This document shows, piece by piece, positions 42,665 to 50,755 of a stretch of 64,000 nucleotides of DNA. Position 1 is the first letter of the stretch. Every line of letters starts with the position of its first letter. Location: the NCBI GenBank assembly GCA_963855995.1, contig OY979718.1, forward strand, positions 42,777,559-42,841,558. Direction: 5' to 3'. Under the pieces are notes generated by a model that saw only the letters and a list, made by a program, of their open reading frames with translations, was not told the origin of the DNA and did not search any database. Made by a program: the position numbers and the translations under genes. The DNA is from Muricea muricata (lineage: Eukaryota > Cnidaria > Anthozoa > Malacalcyonacea > Plexauridae).

Positions 42665-44161
42665 TTAAATTAAAAATTTTGAGATTAATGTCCCGCCAGC
42701 GGCCGCGATTACCAGTAAAATTAGTTCCGATTCGTTCATTTTAGGTTCGGGCCTTACGCTCTTTAATTCCTTACTTGCGGGACTTGATTCAGTGTTTACG
42801 CTTGTTGGTTTAGTGCTTTCGGAGCTTGGTACGCGACTAGACCCGGTGTTTACGGGGCTTGGTACGCTGCTAGGTCTAGTGTTTACGGCCCTTGATTCTT
42901 CACTAGGTTCGAAATAATTAATCTTATCATTTTTTCCGAATTTCATACCTTTTGTTGCTAACTTCAAAACGTTATTGTAACCGGGTATCATTTTATCAAG
43001 AATGATGAGATTGAACGGAATCAAAATAATCCCCGGGGAAATAACCATATTCAACACGACGTTCGTATCTTTTATTGCTTTTCTCATATTTGAAATCGTT
43101 ACGGTATGATCACTTTGAATGATCGTATCGCCCACTAATTTCTTAAAGACTTCTTGCGTCTGCAAGGACATTGCACCACGCCCAACAATTGGCCATCGAG
43201 TGTTTGCCTGAGAACCTAATACGCAATAGACGAAGCTCTCAATGCTTTTCTGGAATAGTAATTGACCTGTCCTTGTCAACCCGTTTGATTTACTAGCAAC
43301 GAATAATTTATAATCGTCTAAACTCCTGATCGTTTGTGCGCCGCGTTTCATATACGAAATACCAATTTGTCCCGCTCCGTTATTGCTCATCACAATCCTC
43401 GCGTCTTTAATAGTTCCTCTCGGTTGTTTCGAAATCCAATAACCTAATTGTTCCCTTCCCGAGTGGAATTCTTTCGTCCATTTGTAAACCACGGGTTTGT
43501 TATTTAGGACGGTAGTTTCTATTTCTTGCGTTATATATTTAGACATTTTACTTGGTTGTCTAATGAATCTTCTCATATGAAAGTAAAGATGATACCTAGC
43601 GATGCTCGAAATAATTTTTGGTCCGTCGTAATTGAAATGTTCTTCGCTTATTCCACACGAATACGTTGCGATGTACGCCGCAAATAACGCTGCCAAGTAA
43701 GGATTGTCTTTATAATCATTCGAACTCTCGTTATTCCTTATTTCGAGTTTCGGTAAATTTGCGTCGAAAAACAAATCGTCCGCCACGTAAATTTTAAACG
43801 AATTCACGTCTACGTCCGATAAGTTCTTTACGAACGGTTGAACCGTACCGGCAGTCCCCCAAATTCTCGGTGTCCAGTACAACTCTCCGGAATATAACTC
43901 CATGAACGCGTTTGTCGTAATGTCTAGAAACTGCTGGTCGCGAACCTTAAAGGAAACACTTGTCCCGGTCACATCCCCGCTTTTTGATAGGATTACATTG
44001 AAATTAAACATTTCGATGTTAGCGTTTGGGTATTTTTGTAAAAAATCATCCCGTAAACTTTTTTTTGTCGACCTTAAATTTTTCAACGCCTTGTCGAAAT
44101 TTTTACCATAGTACTGTCTGTAAGATTTTTCGTACTTTTTAAAGTTCTCTTCGAGCGTCAT
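42665..44161 (-). CDS. Large Polinton protein of unknown function, 498 aa
   Basis: The frame is intact. The N-terminal 45 residues are highly charged and Tyr/Lys-rich. The middle is a large soluble domain with conserved-looking blocks (DNPYLAALFAAYIATYSCGI, FNYDGPKIISSIARYHLYF, GYWISKQPRGTIKDARIV). A Ser/Pro/Thr linker (about 420-470) has imperfect repeats of SSVPSPVNT. The C-terminal membrane helix is ELILLVIAAAGGTLISKFLI. The anchored architecture suggests a virion surface or membrane-associated component. I recognise no family. It lies between the nuclease and integrase genes, 3 bases after the integrase stop. Confidence 0.7.
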   Translation of the reverse strand: MTLEENFKKYEKSYRQYYGKNFDKALKNLRSTKKSLRDDFLQKYPNANIEMFNFNVILSKSGDVTGTSVSFKVRDQQFLDITTNAFMELYSGELYWTPRIWGTAGTVQPFVKNLSDVDVNSFKIYVADDLFFDANLPKLEIRNNESSNDYKDNPYLAALFAAYIATYSCGISEEHFNYDGPKIISSIARYHLYFHMRRFIRQPSKMSKYITQEIETTVLNNKPVVYKWTKEFHSGREQLGYWISKQPRGTIKDARIVMSNNGAGQIGISYMKRGAQTIRSLDDYKLFVASKSNGLTRTGQLLFQKSIESFVYCVLGSQANTRWPIVGRGAMSLQTQEVFKKLVGDTIIQSDHTVTISNMRKAIKDTNVVLNMVISPGIILIPFNLIILDKMIPGYNNVLKLATKGMKFGKNDKINYFEPSEESRAVNTRPSSVPSPVNTGSSRVPSSESTKPTSVNTESSPASKELKSVRPEPKMNESELILLVIAAAGGTLISKFLI

Positions 44162-44163
44162 CT

Positions 44164-45234
44164 TTATTTAATATCCTTAATATCTTTTATCGGGACCCAC
44201 GACCGACTATCGTACCCTAACCATTTTACCAATGCCATTCCGTCTTTTTTCTTAAGTATTTTCTCCACTCTGTACGTTTCGTCTTTTTTATTTACGATGG
44301 ATAATTCTTCTTCGTAAAATTTCCCAACGATTGGTTCTCCTTCGTGGTCCTCTAATTCGTAGACGGTAGGGTCGCCTCTGAAAACTTTTGAAATCGTAAA
44401 AATTTCTTCGGTAAAATTAGCTTCGTATCCTTTTTTAAAAACGTTTTTGTATTTACTTACTCGAACCGTATCCCCTACTCTGAATTTCGGTAAGGGGAGT
44501 TTACCAAAACCCGAACCAAAAAGTGTAATCCATACTTCGTTTTCGTTTTTACGATTCATGTCTTTCGGTTTCATATGGATGGTCGTGTGTTTCGTATTAT
44601 TATAATTTCCAACGAGTTCGTCTAAAACACTAATCCAACCGTAAGTTCCCTTGCTGTAAAAATATTTCCACATTGCGGTTTTTAGAGTTCTATTAAACCT
44701 TTCGACGATCGCGGCTTTCTTTTCAGACTTTGTAGAAAAATAATTCACGTTGTGACTTTTCAATAATTCCCCGACACCAACGTTATAGAATTCTTTTCCT
44801 TCATCGAATTGGACGACGTTTGGATATTTTCCAAACCTCTCTTTTAATTTTTTAAGTAATTCCTTAACGGCTTCCGTCATATTTTTAACGTCTTTCCTGT
44901 AAACGGGAATGGCAAACGCGTATCGACGATATCCTTTGTTTTTATTTGCCTATTTCCCCATATCAACCAAATCCATTTGCATTTGATCTGCGAGGTTTTT
45001 CACAAAAGTTTTTCGAAATTTATGTTTTCTAATCACGGGTTTGTATCTCGTGTACGTGTCCTGAGTTATTAACCATTCTTTAACGAGTTTTCGACTTACT
45101 TTTAATCCATCCTCTCCTGCTTTTTGATATAATTTTTCAGCAGATCGATAACCCGTTTTCGGATCGTAATATATATCTCTCAAACCTTGTTCGTAAGCAA
45201 ATTCCTTATCGCTAATTTCGTTTTGTCTTGACAT
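44164..45234 (-). pseudogene. Chromodomain integrase with in-frame TAG
   Basis: A retroviral-type DDE integrase of about 356 codons. The N-terminal segment has DIYYDPKTGYRSAEKLYQKAG. The core has MQMDLVDM (first Asp), QFDEGKEF (second Asp) and AIVERFNRTLK (Glu). An SH3-like RVGDTVRVSKYKNVFKKGY and a C-terminal chromodomain (YRVEKILKKKDGMALVKWLG, SWVPI) follow. A TAG at 44,950-44,952 stops the frame six residues after the first Asp. About ten residues present in the older integrase of this window, before the KYAW/RYAF block, are absent, so a small in-frame deletion is likely. It should not be active. It would catalyse integration at 6-bp staggered sites. Confidence 0.9.
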
Positions 45235-45311
45235 TTATTTTAAGTAATATGAATGATGCAACATAAACAGAGGAAGGGGTGAATCGCCCCTCCCTCTTGA
45301 ATCGTTTGGAA

Positions 45312-45968
45312 TCAATTTATATACAATTCGAGTAACAAACTCATATCAACCTTATCTTCAATGTTCGTATCAACGTTGAATAATATCCTGTTAAATTGAC
45401 CGTTGGTAATTCTAACGCTGCTATTGTTACCTTTAAATTGGGTAACCGTCGAATTCAAAAGCTGATCCGAAGGTATCGGAAGCGTGGCTAACGCACAACT
45501 CCAGTAACCGTCCGTATCGATATTCCCCACCGTGTTTACGATATTACAATTAATATTCACGTACCTGAGACCCTTGTTTACGTCTACTACGCTCGGCGAG
45601 GTTTTCCACGTTCCGCTGTTTACGATTTCGTTTTCGGGGAAACCTAATAATTTTCCAAACTTTTTAAGATTTAAATTTTGTGATTCCGAATAAATTTTAC
45701 ACGTATTATTGTGTTTGTTAGCTTTCAATTTTATTGATTGCTTCCCGAGTTTTTCCTCAATCATATCGAATGTCCAGTAACCCTCCTCGAAGGGAATCTT
45801 TGTCGTCCCACGCATAACGTGATCGTTTTTACCGGTAATGACGTTTTTGTAATTCCAATAGACGGCCGCATTTTTTAACGTCATTACGGACCCCGCAGGT
45901 TCTATTATGCAAGTGACGAAACGGAGTTCCTTTTCATTGTTCTCAATGAATACGTTTATTTTGCTCAT
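45312..45968 (-). CDS. Minor capsid (penton-like) protein, 218 aa
   Basis: The frame is intact and β-rich throughout. The middle has GYWTFDMIEEKLGKQ, and the C-terminal half carries RYVNINCNIVNTVGNIDTDG, LPIPSDQLLNSTVTQFKGN and VDMSLLLELYIN. Size and pattern match the single-jelly-roll minor capsid proteins of Polintons, which fill capsid vertices; the assignment is by pattern and position, not search. It diverges from the 414-aa gene across a spacer of exactly 20 bp. Confidence 0.65.
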   Translation of the reverse strand: MSKINVFIENNEKELRFVTCIIEPAGSVMTLKNAAVYWNYKNVITGKNDHVMRGTTKIPFEEGYWTFDMIEEKLGKQSIKLKANKHNNTCKIYSESQNLNLKKFGKLLGFPENEIVNSGTWKTSPSVVDVNKGLRYVNINCNIVNTVGNIDTDGYWSCALATLPIPSDQLLNSTVTQFKGNNSSVRITNGQFNRILFNVDTNIEDKVDMSLLLELYIN

Positions 45969-45988
45969 TTATCTTTATAAAATAAAAA
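45969..45988. promoter_or_regulatory. 20-bp bidirectional spacer between two gene starts
   Basis: TTATCTTTATAAAATAAAAA is all that separates two divergent start codons. It contains TATAAA and AATAAA on the plus side and ATAAAGATAA on the minus side. There is no room for a conventional host core promoter. Confidence 0.6.
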
Positions 45989-47233
45989 ATGGAAGATCAA
46001 AACATTGAAATGAAGGACAGGGACCGCGAACGATATGAGGAGGAGCAACGAAGAGTTAACGAAGAAGAGGAAACTAGTTTTTTCGACGACAGGAGACCCG
46101 GTGATGAAAGCATTCTCATTATCGACGGTTCGAATCCGGTTTTTGCAAGAGTGGATGCCGATAGACCATCGACATCCGAAATCCCTAATGTGAGACGTGA
46201 TGTCGGTGTTATGAGAAGACATATCATTCACGACATGAAACAGTTTTTAAAAAAAGGACTTGGACTTACAATTAATAAAGGGGACGGACCAAATTCGACG
46301 ATAATATACGATAAGGTAAGATTTACGACCGACAAGGATGATAAGATTAACGGTGCCACGTACAAAGGTAAAAAAATCTTAATTTTAAGGGGTGGGAAAC
46401 TTATATACTCGACGGATAAAACGAAAGCACCGCTCGTTAACGAATTTAAGGAATTACTTAAAAGGGCAGACGCCGAACATCAAAAAACTCCAACCCCAAT
46501 AGCCGAAAAACGTGCCGGAGTCGATCTCCCGCAAGACGTCATGATTGACATTATTGGGGATGTGAACGATCAAATAGATTCCGAAATAGATAGGAGATTC
46601 GATGAAATATCGTCCAGCACGGAAATAACGGCTAACGAGTTAAGGGAATTAAGGGGTACGTTATACGCAAGAGAGGGAGGCGAAGAAAGAATTAAAGCCT
46701 TGGGTATTGAAATGGAACATTGGAAAAAGGAGTCGGATAAGGCAAAAGCCGAAGGGAAAAATAACAAAGCCTTACTTTACGATGCAATGAGAAAAGCTGC
46801 AGAATTAAAAGCCGATGAAATAAGATTAAAACTTAATCAAAAACCCGTGAGCGAGGAAGTTCTAAGTATGATAGAAGAAGAAACTGATGTCAACGATTTG
46901 ACCAGACTTGAAAGGTTTAAAAAATGGGCTAGGGAAAACATCGTTGGTGTGTCTGCAATCTCAATATCCATAGCAGGAATAGTTACCACGGCCTTCATGG
47001 GTGCAAGGAGCGTTGTAAAGAAAGGTGGAAAAGCCTTAGGTAAATTCGCTAAGGGTGTATCAAAAGTATTTAAAAAACTCGGTCCGTTATTTTCCGCATT
47101 AGGAACGCTCTTATCAAAAATGATTTTGGCAGGCAGTCAGGGACTTTTGTGGTTGTCTCAAAATTTATGGGTTTTGTTCCTAATAATAGCATCCATCGTT
47201 TACAACGAATATAGAAGAAAAAGAAGAAGATAA
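45989..47233 (+). CDS. Polinton protein with C-terminal membrane region, 414 aa
   Basis: The N-terminal 35 residues are highly charged (Glu/Arg). The middle is soluble, with an FTTDKDDKINGATYKGKKIL strand-rich part and a long helical part (about 205-300). The C-terminus has a hydrophobic helix (about 317-340, VGVSAISISIAGIVTTAF), a basic amphipathic stretch (VKKGGKALGKFAKGVSKVFK), a second hydrophobic helix (QNLWVLFLIIASIVY) and ends in KRRR. The tail resembles membrane-active tails I recall in other Polinton proteins. A role at the virion or host membrane is inference. TAA is embedded in TAAATAAATG, the start of the next gene. Confidence 0.7.
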   Translation: MEDQNIEMKDRDRERYEEEQRRVNEEEETSFFDDRRPGDESILIIDGSNPVFARVDADRPSTSEIPNVRRDVGVMRRHIIHDMKQFLKKGLGLTINKGDGPNSTIIYDKVRFTTDKDDKINGATYKGKKILILRGGKLIYSTDKTKAPLVNEFKELLKRADAEHQKTPTPIAEKRAGVDLPQDVMIDIIGDVNDQIDSEIDRRFDEISSSTEITANELRELRGTLYAREGGEERIKALGIEMEHWKKESDKAKAEGKNNKALLYDAMRKAAELKADEIRLKLNQKPVSEEVLSMIEEETDVNDLTRLERFKKWARENIVGVSAISISIAGIVTTAFMGARSVVKKGGKALGKFAKGVSKVFKKLGPLFSALGTLLSKMILAGSQGLLWLSQNLWVLFLIIASIVYNEYRRKRRR

Positions 47234-47237
47234 ATAA

Positions 47238-47570
47238 ATGGATATTGTTAAAATTTTTTCCGTTCAATACGATGCGTTTTTAAACGAACTCGTACGATTA
47301 TTCCCATACAAAATAGAAATACGACTTTTAACCTCTTACGTTGCCACGTTCACACACGAATACTTACTGGAAGAAGGATCAAAACTTTTGAACGACCAGG
47401 TGGAATCATCCATTTCAAACAGGGATGTTGAAGGACTCGTTTACCTAGTTCCAGACAATCACAAATCAACCGCCCGATCGCTCGTAAACGAACTAACCGA
47501 CAAGAATTTAAAAATCTTGTGGGGCTGGGCCCATCTTTTCATAAAAATATTTAAAAAATATAATATATAA
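47238..47570 (+). CDS. Hypothetical Polinton protein, 110 aa
   Basis: The frame is intact, 4 bases after the previous stop. The protein is helical and soluble, with a YDAFLNELVRLFPYKIEIRL start and a C-terminal LKILWGWAHLFIKIFKKY amphipathic helix. No family is recognised. It is placed directly before the major capsid gene, so a packaging or assembly helper is possible, but nothing in the sequence proves this. Confidence 0.7.
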   Translation: MDIVKIFSVQYDAFLNELVRLFPYKIEIRLLTSYVATFTHEYLLEEGSKLLNDQVESSISNRDVEGLVYLVPDNHKSTARSLVNELTDKNLKILWGWAHLFIKIFKKYNI

Positions 47571-47583
47571 ATAAAGAAACAGT

Positions 47584-48831
47584 ATGCTTACAGGAAAAAA
47601 GCTAGAAAACAGAATGGAAAGTCTCGATACAGAATTCTCAAGATACAAGGATGCAAAGATTATGGGAAAAAGACTTTTTACAGAAGTAACGTTCAATCCA
47701 AGCGTTATCAACCCTGGGGAATCTGTTTACATTTCAATCCCAACCCTCGGAGCGAATATGTGCCTAGTCCCAGACACCTTTTTCCTAACCGCAAAGTTTA
47801 AAAGCAAGAACACGAAATCCTGGTTCCTGAATAATCTTGGAAGACTTTTGGTGAAACAGTTACAAGTTATGGTTGGGAGCGGAGAAGCTTGCTACACGAA
47901 CGATCAGGAAAGCTTGTATTCCGTATACAAAGATCTGTGGTTGCCAGTCGACCAAAGAAACAATATGGTAGACGTGGGTATCATGAACGAAAACAACAGA
48001 AAACTAATATCAGAAGATGATAGCGCCGATAAATCCGTTGTTGCTGACAAAACCGTTGTCGACGTCTTCGATGGTCGGGTAAGAATTAAACTCGGAAAAA
48101 TCCTAAACGATCACGGGTTATACGCACCTCTTGATGCCGGTAACATTATTAAATACAAGTTAATTTTCCCAAAAGCAGACGAAATTATGGTTGCACAAAG
48201 CAGCCAAAAAGTTGCAGGGTACACGTTAGAAGACGTCAGGTTAGAATACTCGTCGGTAGAAAATCCCGACGTGTACAACAAAGCCTTGAATAGCTTTCAG
48301 AGTCGAACGCTCGTCTTCGAAGACGTGACTTTCATCGATGAAGAAAGCTGGGGAAAGGACACAACGATCATCAACAAAACAATCAATTTACCGTGCTCGT
48401 CGATGAAACACATCGTAATGCTTTTCAGAAAGAAAACGCTTACGGATAGCGAAGAATACGTTTACCCAAAAATCAAGAGAGTGGATGTTACCATCGAGGG
48501 TAACCCAAACTCCGTTTACAGTCAAGGACTAGTCAAATCAAAATTATTCGAGGAAGCAAGAAAAGTTTTCCTAAACTACGAAACAGATACCCTTACCCTA
48601 ACCCTAACCGACTTCTTCGCAAATGACAAGTTCGCCCTAGTTATCGACTTGCGGGCTTACCCGGATAACGACGTTTCCGGTGACGGAAGAAAGATCCTGA
48701 ACACCCAAAATGGCATCACGCTCGGTATCAAAAAGGATAGAACATCAGAAGACATCGTGTGTAATACTTTTGTTGTGTCTGACAGGTATCTAAACTTCGT
48801 CAATATGATGTTCCGAAATCTCGAAATATAA
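47584..48831 (+). CDS. Major capsid protein, double-jelly-roll-like, 415 aa
   Basis: The frame is intact and β-rich throughout. Features typical of Polinton hexon-like proteins are an early VINPGESVYISIPTLG, KQLQVMVGSGEACYTNDQESLYSVYKDLW, a GLYAPLDAGNIIKYKLIFP strand pair and a VTIEGNPNSVYSQGL segment in the second half. The length is below the usual 500-600 for this family. It differs clearly from the F54H12.2-like capsid of the older element, so two capsid lineages are present in this window. Its position before the ATPase fits capsid-packaging gene order. Confidence 0.75.
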   Translation: MLTGKKLENRMESLDTEFSRYKDAKIMGKRLFTEVTFNPSVINPGESVYISIPTLGANMCLVPDTFFLTAKFKSKNTKSWFLNNLGRLLVKQLQVMVGSGEACYTNDQESLYSVYKDLWLPVDQRNNMVDVGIMNENNRKLISEDDSADKSVVADKTVVDVFDGRVRIKLGKILNDHGLYAPLDAGNIIKYKLIFPKADEIMVAQSSQKVAGYTLEDVRLEYSSVENPDVYNKALNSFQSRTLVFEDVTFIDEESWGKDTTIINKTINLPCSSMKHIVMLFRKKTLTDSEEYVYPKIKRVDVTIEGNPNSVYSQGLVKSKLFEEARKVFLNYETDTLTLTLTDFFANDKFALVIDLRAYPDNDVSGDGRKILNTQNGITLGIKKDRTSEDIVCNTFVVSDRYLNFVNMMFRNLEI

Positions 48832-48839
48832 ATAAATAA

Positions 48840-49441
48840 ATGAAATTTGAAACGCCATTAAATATGATTATCGTCGGAGTGACGGGTTGTGGGAAAACTT
48901 ACTACCTTCTTAAAATGTTAGAAAACGATTACAAAGACCATTTTGAATACATTTTTCTAATTTGTTCAACGTATTTGTGGAACAAAACGTACCAGGAATG
49001 GAAATATAAAGACGATAAAAAATTTTTCCAATCCCCTGCGATCAAGACGAGGTAGAAAATTTTCTAAAATTCGTTACGCACTGTTACAAAGACACGAACA
49101 GTTTAATCATTCTCGACGATTGTGCAAGCAGTCAATACGTAAAAAACAGATCGAGCGAAATCGTAAGACTTGCCTTTTCGGCTAGACATTACGGATTCAG
49201 TACAATTATCATTACCCAACAATTAACATCGATCACAAAACCGTACAGAACCAACACACAGATCCTGATCACGTTCTACAACCCTGATAAGAACGATATG
49301 AAAACGTTATTAGAAGAGTCCGTCGATGGTACCGAAGAAGAATATCGTGAGATCAAAGATAATCTTAAGAAGAACGAGTATTCCACGCTCGAAGTGTACC
49401 GTCGCCCTCCCTGGGGACATAGAATCGTATACTCATCATAA
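48840..49441 (+). pseudogene. FtsK/HerA-type packaging ATPase with one frameshift
   Basis: The first frame has the Walker A site IIVGVTGCGKTYYLLKML. A one-base frameshift lies near 49,025-49,035, within an A/T homopolymer. The second frame has the Walker B site NSLIILDDCASSQ, then LAFSARHYGFSTIIITQQ (sensor-like Gln) and ends HRIVYSS with TAA at 49,439-49,441. About 200 residues is normal for Polinton ATPases, which pump DNA into capsids. The start context is AAATAAATAAATG. The frameshift should abolish function unless it is a sequencing error. Confidence 0.85.
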
Positions 49442-49447
49442 TAATAA

Positions 49448-49927
49448 ATGAGCTCTGAAAATATTAATCTCCCAGACGTAAACTTTGAAATCCCCGAAGA
49501 AACTTCTGGTGATGACGGCTTACGCGAGAAACTTATTTCGTTAGCCGAAAAAGGAAAAATAAACTACTCGCCAAAATATATACAAAAAGCAAACCGAGAT
49601 GCTTTGGAAAAAATTAAAATAAAATACGATAGAAAAATTACCGAAAAGTCATCCAAAATGGTTTTGAACTTACTCGTTTCCAAACTCTCGGACATACTGG
49701 AAAAAACCACCCTAATCGAAAGTTAGGATGTATTGAAACAGAAATTAGATGAAAACGAATTGTTTAAAGAAGAATTCACCGAATTGATAAACGATGAATT
49801 AATGCCTTACATTCCTAAAATCGGATTGGTAAGCGGCGGTGTAACCGTTGTCGAAGAAATAATAAAAAAACGTATGGGAAAACAAGGCGAAATGAGGGAA
49901 CCTCCTGACGTCGATCTGGACTCCTAA
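49448..49927 (+). pseudogene. Small acidic helical protein with in-frame TAG
   Basis: ATG 49,448 opens an acidic, helix-rich frame (INLPDVNFEIPEETSGDDGL, then KSSKMVLNLLVSKLSDILE). A TAG at 49,724-49,726 interrupts. The same frame continues with the same character to TAA at 49,925-49,927 (LKQKLDENELFKEEFTEL, then MGKQGEMREPPDVDLDS). There is no methionine start for the second part except TTG, so one 159-codon gene with a stop is the likelier reading. Function unknown. Confidence 0.6.
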
Positions 49928-49938
49928 ATTGTTTTTTT

Positions 49939-49958
49939 CATATACGATTACGTATATG
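49939..49958. terminator. Hairpin between convergent genes
   Basis: CATATACG-ATTA-CGTATATG, a perfect 8-bp stem, is flanked by a T-run on the left and an A-run on the right. It lies exactly between a rightward and a leftward gene end and is a plausible shared 3'-end signal. Confidence 0.5.
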
Positions 49959-49965
49959 GAAAAAT

Positions 49966-50145
49966 TTAAAGTCCCGGGTAAAGTGGCGGTGCGGTTGGTT
50001 GTTGGTTTTGAAAATATTCTCTCACCGTCTTCTTCTTTGCAAGTTCTGACTCGACACCTTTTAATTCACCCTTCCCAGCTTTAGTTTTCTTTTTACCTTC
50101 TTTAACCTTCTTTAACGATTTAATCGTTCCCTTACCTCCATCCAT
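49966..50145 (-). CDS. Small basic protein with PPxY motif, 59 aa
   Basis: ATG at 50,143-50,145, TAA at 49,966-49,968. The N-terminal 40 residues are Lys/Gly-rich (SLKKVKEGKKKTKAGKGEL). The C-terminus is YFQNQQPTAPPLYPGL, which carries PPLY, a match to the PPxY late-domain motif that recruits WW-domain proteins in many viruses. It follows the 66-aa gene by 3 bases. The short length makes chance occurrence of the motif possible. Confidence 0.5.
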   Translation of the reverse strand: MDGGKGTIKSLKKVKEGKKKTKAGKGELKGVESELAKKKTVREYFQNQQPTAPPLYPGL

Positions 50146-50148
50146 TCC

Positions 50149-50349
50149 TTACCTCCATCCTCCTATGGCGGAAGGGAATACTATGGCCACCGCTACACCA
50201 CCACCAATAAAAATTAATTTCAATAACGTTTTCCCAACCAACTTTAATTTCTTTCTTCTAGTATTTCCTTTCATTTTCGATAACTCCGTCGTTAATTCTT
50301 CTTTTAATTCCGTAAGTTCCTCTTCCGTGAAATTAATAATTTGATCCAT
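50149..50349 (-). CDS. Small membrane protein, 66 aa
   Basis: A soluble acidic N-terminal helix (about 1-30) leads to a basic patch (RRKKLKLVGKTLLK) and one hydrophobic stretch (LIFIGGGVAVAIVFPSAIGG). It forms a two-gene leftward unit with the 59-aa gene. Its start faces the 44-aa gene across 20 bp. No family is recognised. Confidence 0.6.
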   Translation of the reverse strand: MDQIINFTEEELTELKEELTTELSKMKGNTRRKKLKLVGKTLLKLIFIGGGVAVAIVFPSAIGGWR

Positions 50350-50369
50350 GTCTTATTTATTATAATAAA
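50350..50369. promoter_or_regulatory. Second 20-bp bidirectional spacer
   Basis: GTCTTATTTATTATAATAAA separates two divergent start codons, the same length as the spacer at 45,969-45,988. AATAAA is present on both strands. Confidence 0.55.
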
Positions 50370-50504
50370 ATGATGATAGAAAATATATTTGAATTCGGGG
50401 TTTGTGTACTTATTAGCTCTCTTATCGTTTACGGAAAGGATATAATGGAATGGTTCTCAAAACCTCGTGAAACACCAGATATTGACTTGGATAATATTAA
50501 ATAA
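50370..50504 (+). CDS. Small membrane protein, 44 aa
   Basis: ATG 50,370 to TAA 50,502-50,504. A hydrophobic helix lies at about residues 8-20 ([14 protein letters not shown]), then a short polar tail ends DIDLDNIK. Stop and next start are linked by AAATAAATAAG. It is too short for family assignment, but it follows the spacing and start-context rules of its neighbours. Confidence 0.5.
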   Translation: MMIENIFEFGVCVLISSLIVYGKDIMEWFSKPRETPDIDLDNIK

Positions 50505-50509
50505 ATAAG

Positions 50510-50755
50510 ATGATACATATTCTAGGATACGGAATCGGACTATACATTTTAAAAAATATTTTAACAACCAATGAACCACCCGGTCCACAAGGCCCGCCTG
50601 GATTACAAGGGCCACCTGGATTACAAAGACCGCCTGGATCAAGACGACTCGTCAATTGTAAAGAACTTAGTAAAACGATATTGAACAAGGAGGAACAAAA
50701 AAGCGGAAGCGTCCTGGAAAACATAATGGCAAAAAGGCCTACAAATAAACAATGA
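50510..50755 (+). CDS. Membrane-anchored collagen-like protein, 81 aa
   Basis: An N-terminal hydrophobic segment ([15 protein letters not shown]) is followed by a short collagen-like run ([20 protein letters not shown], about residues 23-43). A charged tail with one cysteine follows. The stop overlaps the fibre start (ATGA). A companion of the fibre, perhaps its base or anchor, is a plausible role by position and shared collagen motif; it is inference. Confidence 0.65.
   Translation: MIHILGYGIGLYILKNILTTNEPPGPQGPPGLQGPPGLQRPPGSRRLVNCKELSKTILNKEEQKSGSVLENIMAKRPTNKQ

Noticed and set aside
36881-49726. Programmed readthrough or an alternative genetic code for the Polinton
   Set aside because: Considered because several breaks are TAG, but the polymerase also ends in TAG, a TGA break exists, and real frameshifts occur; decay is simpler.
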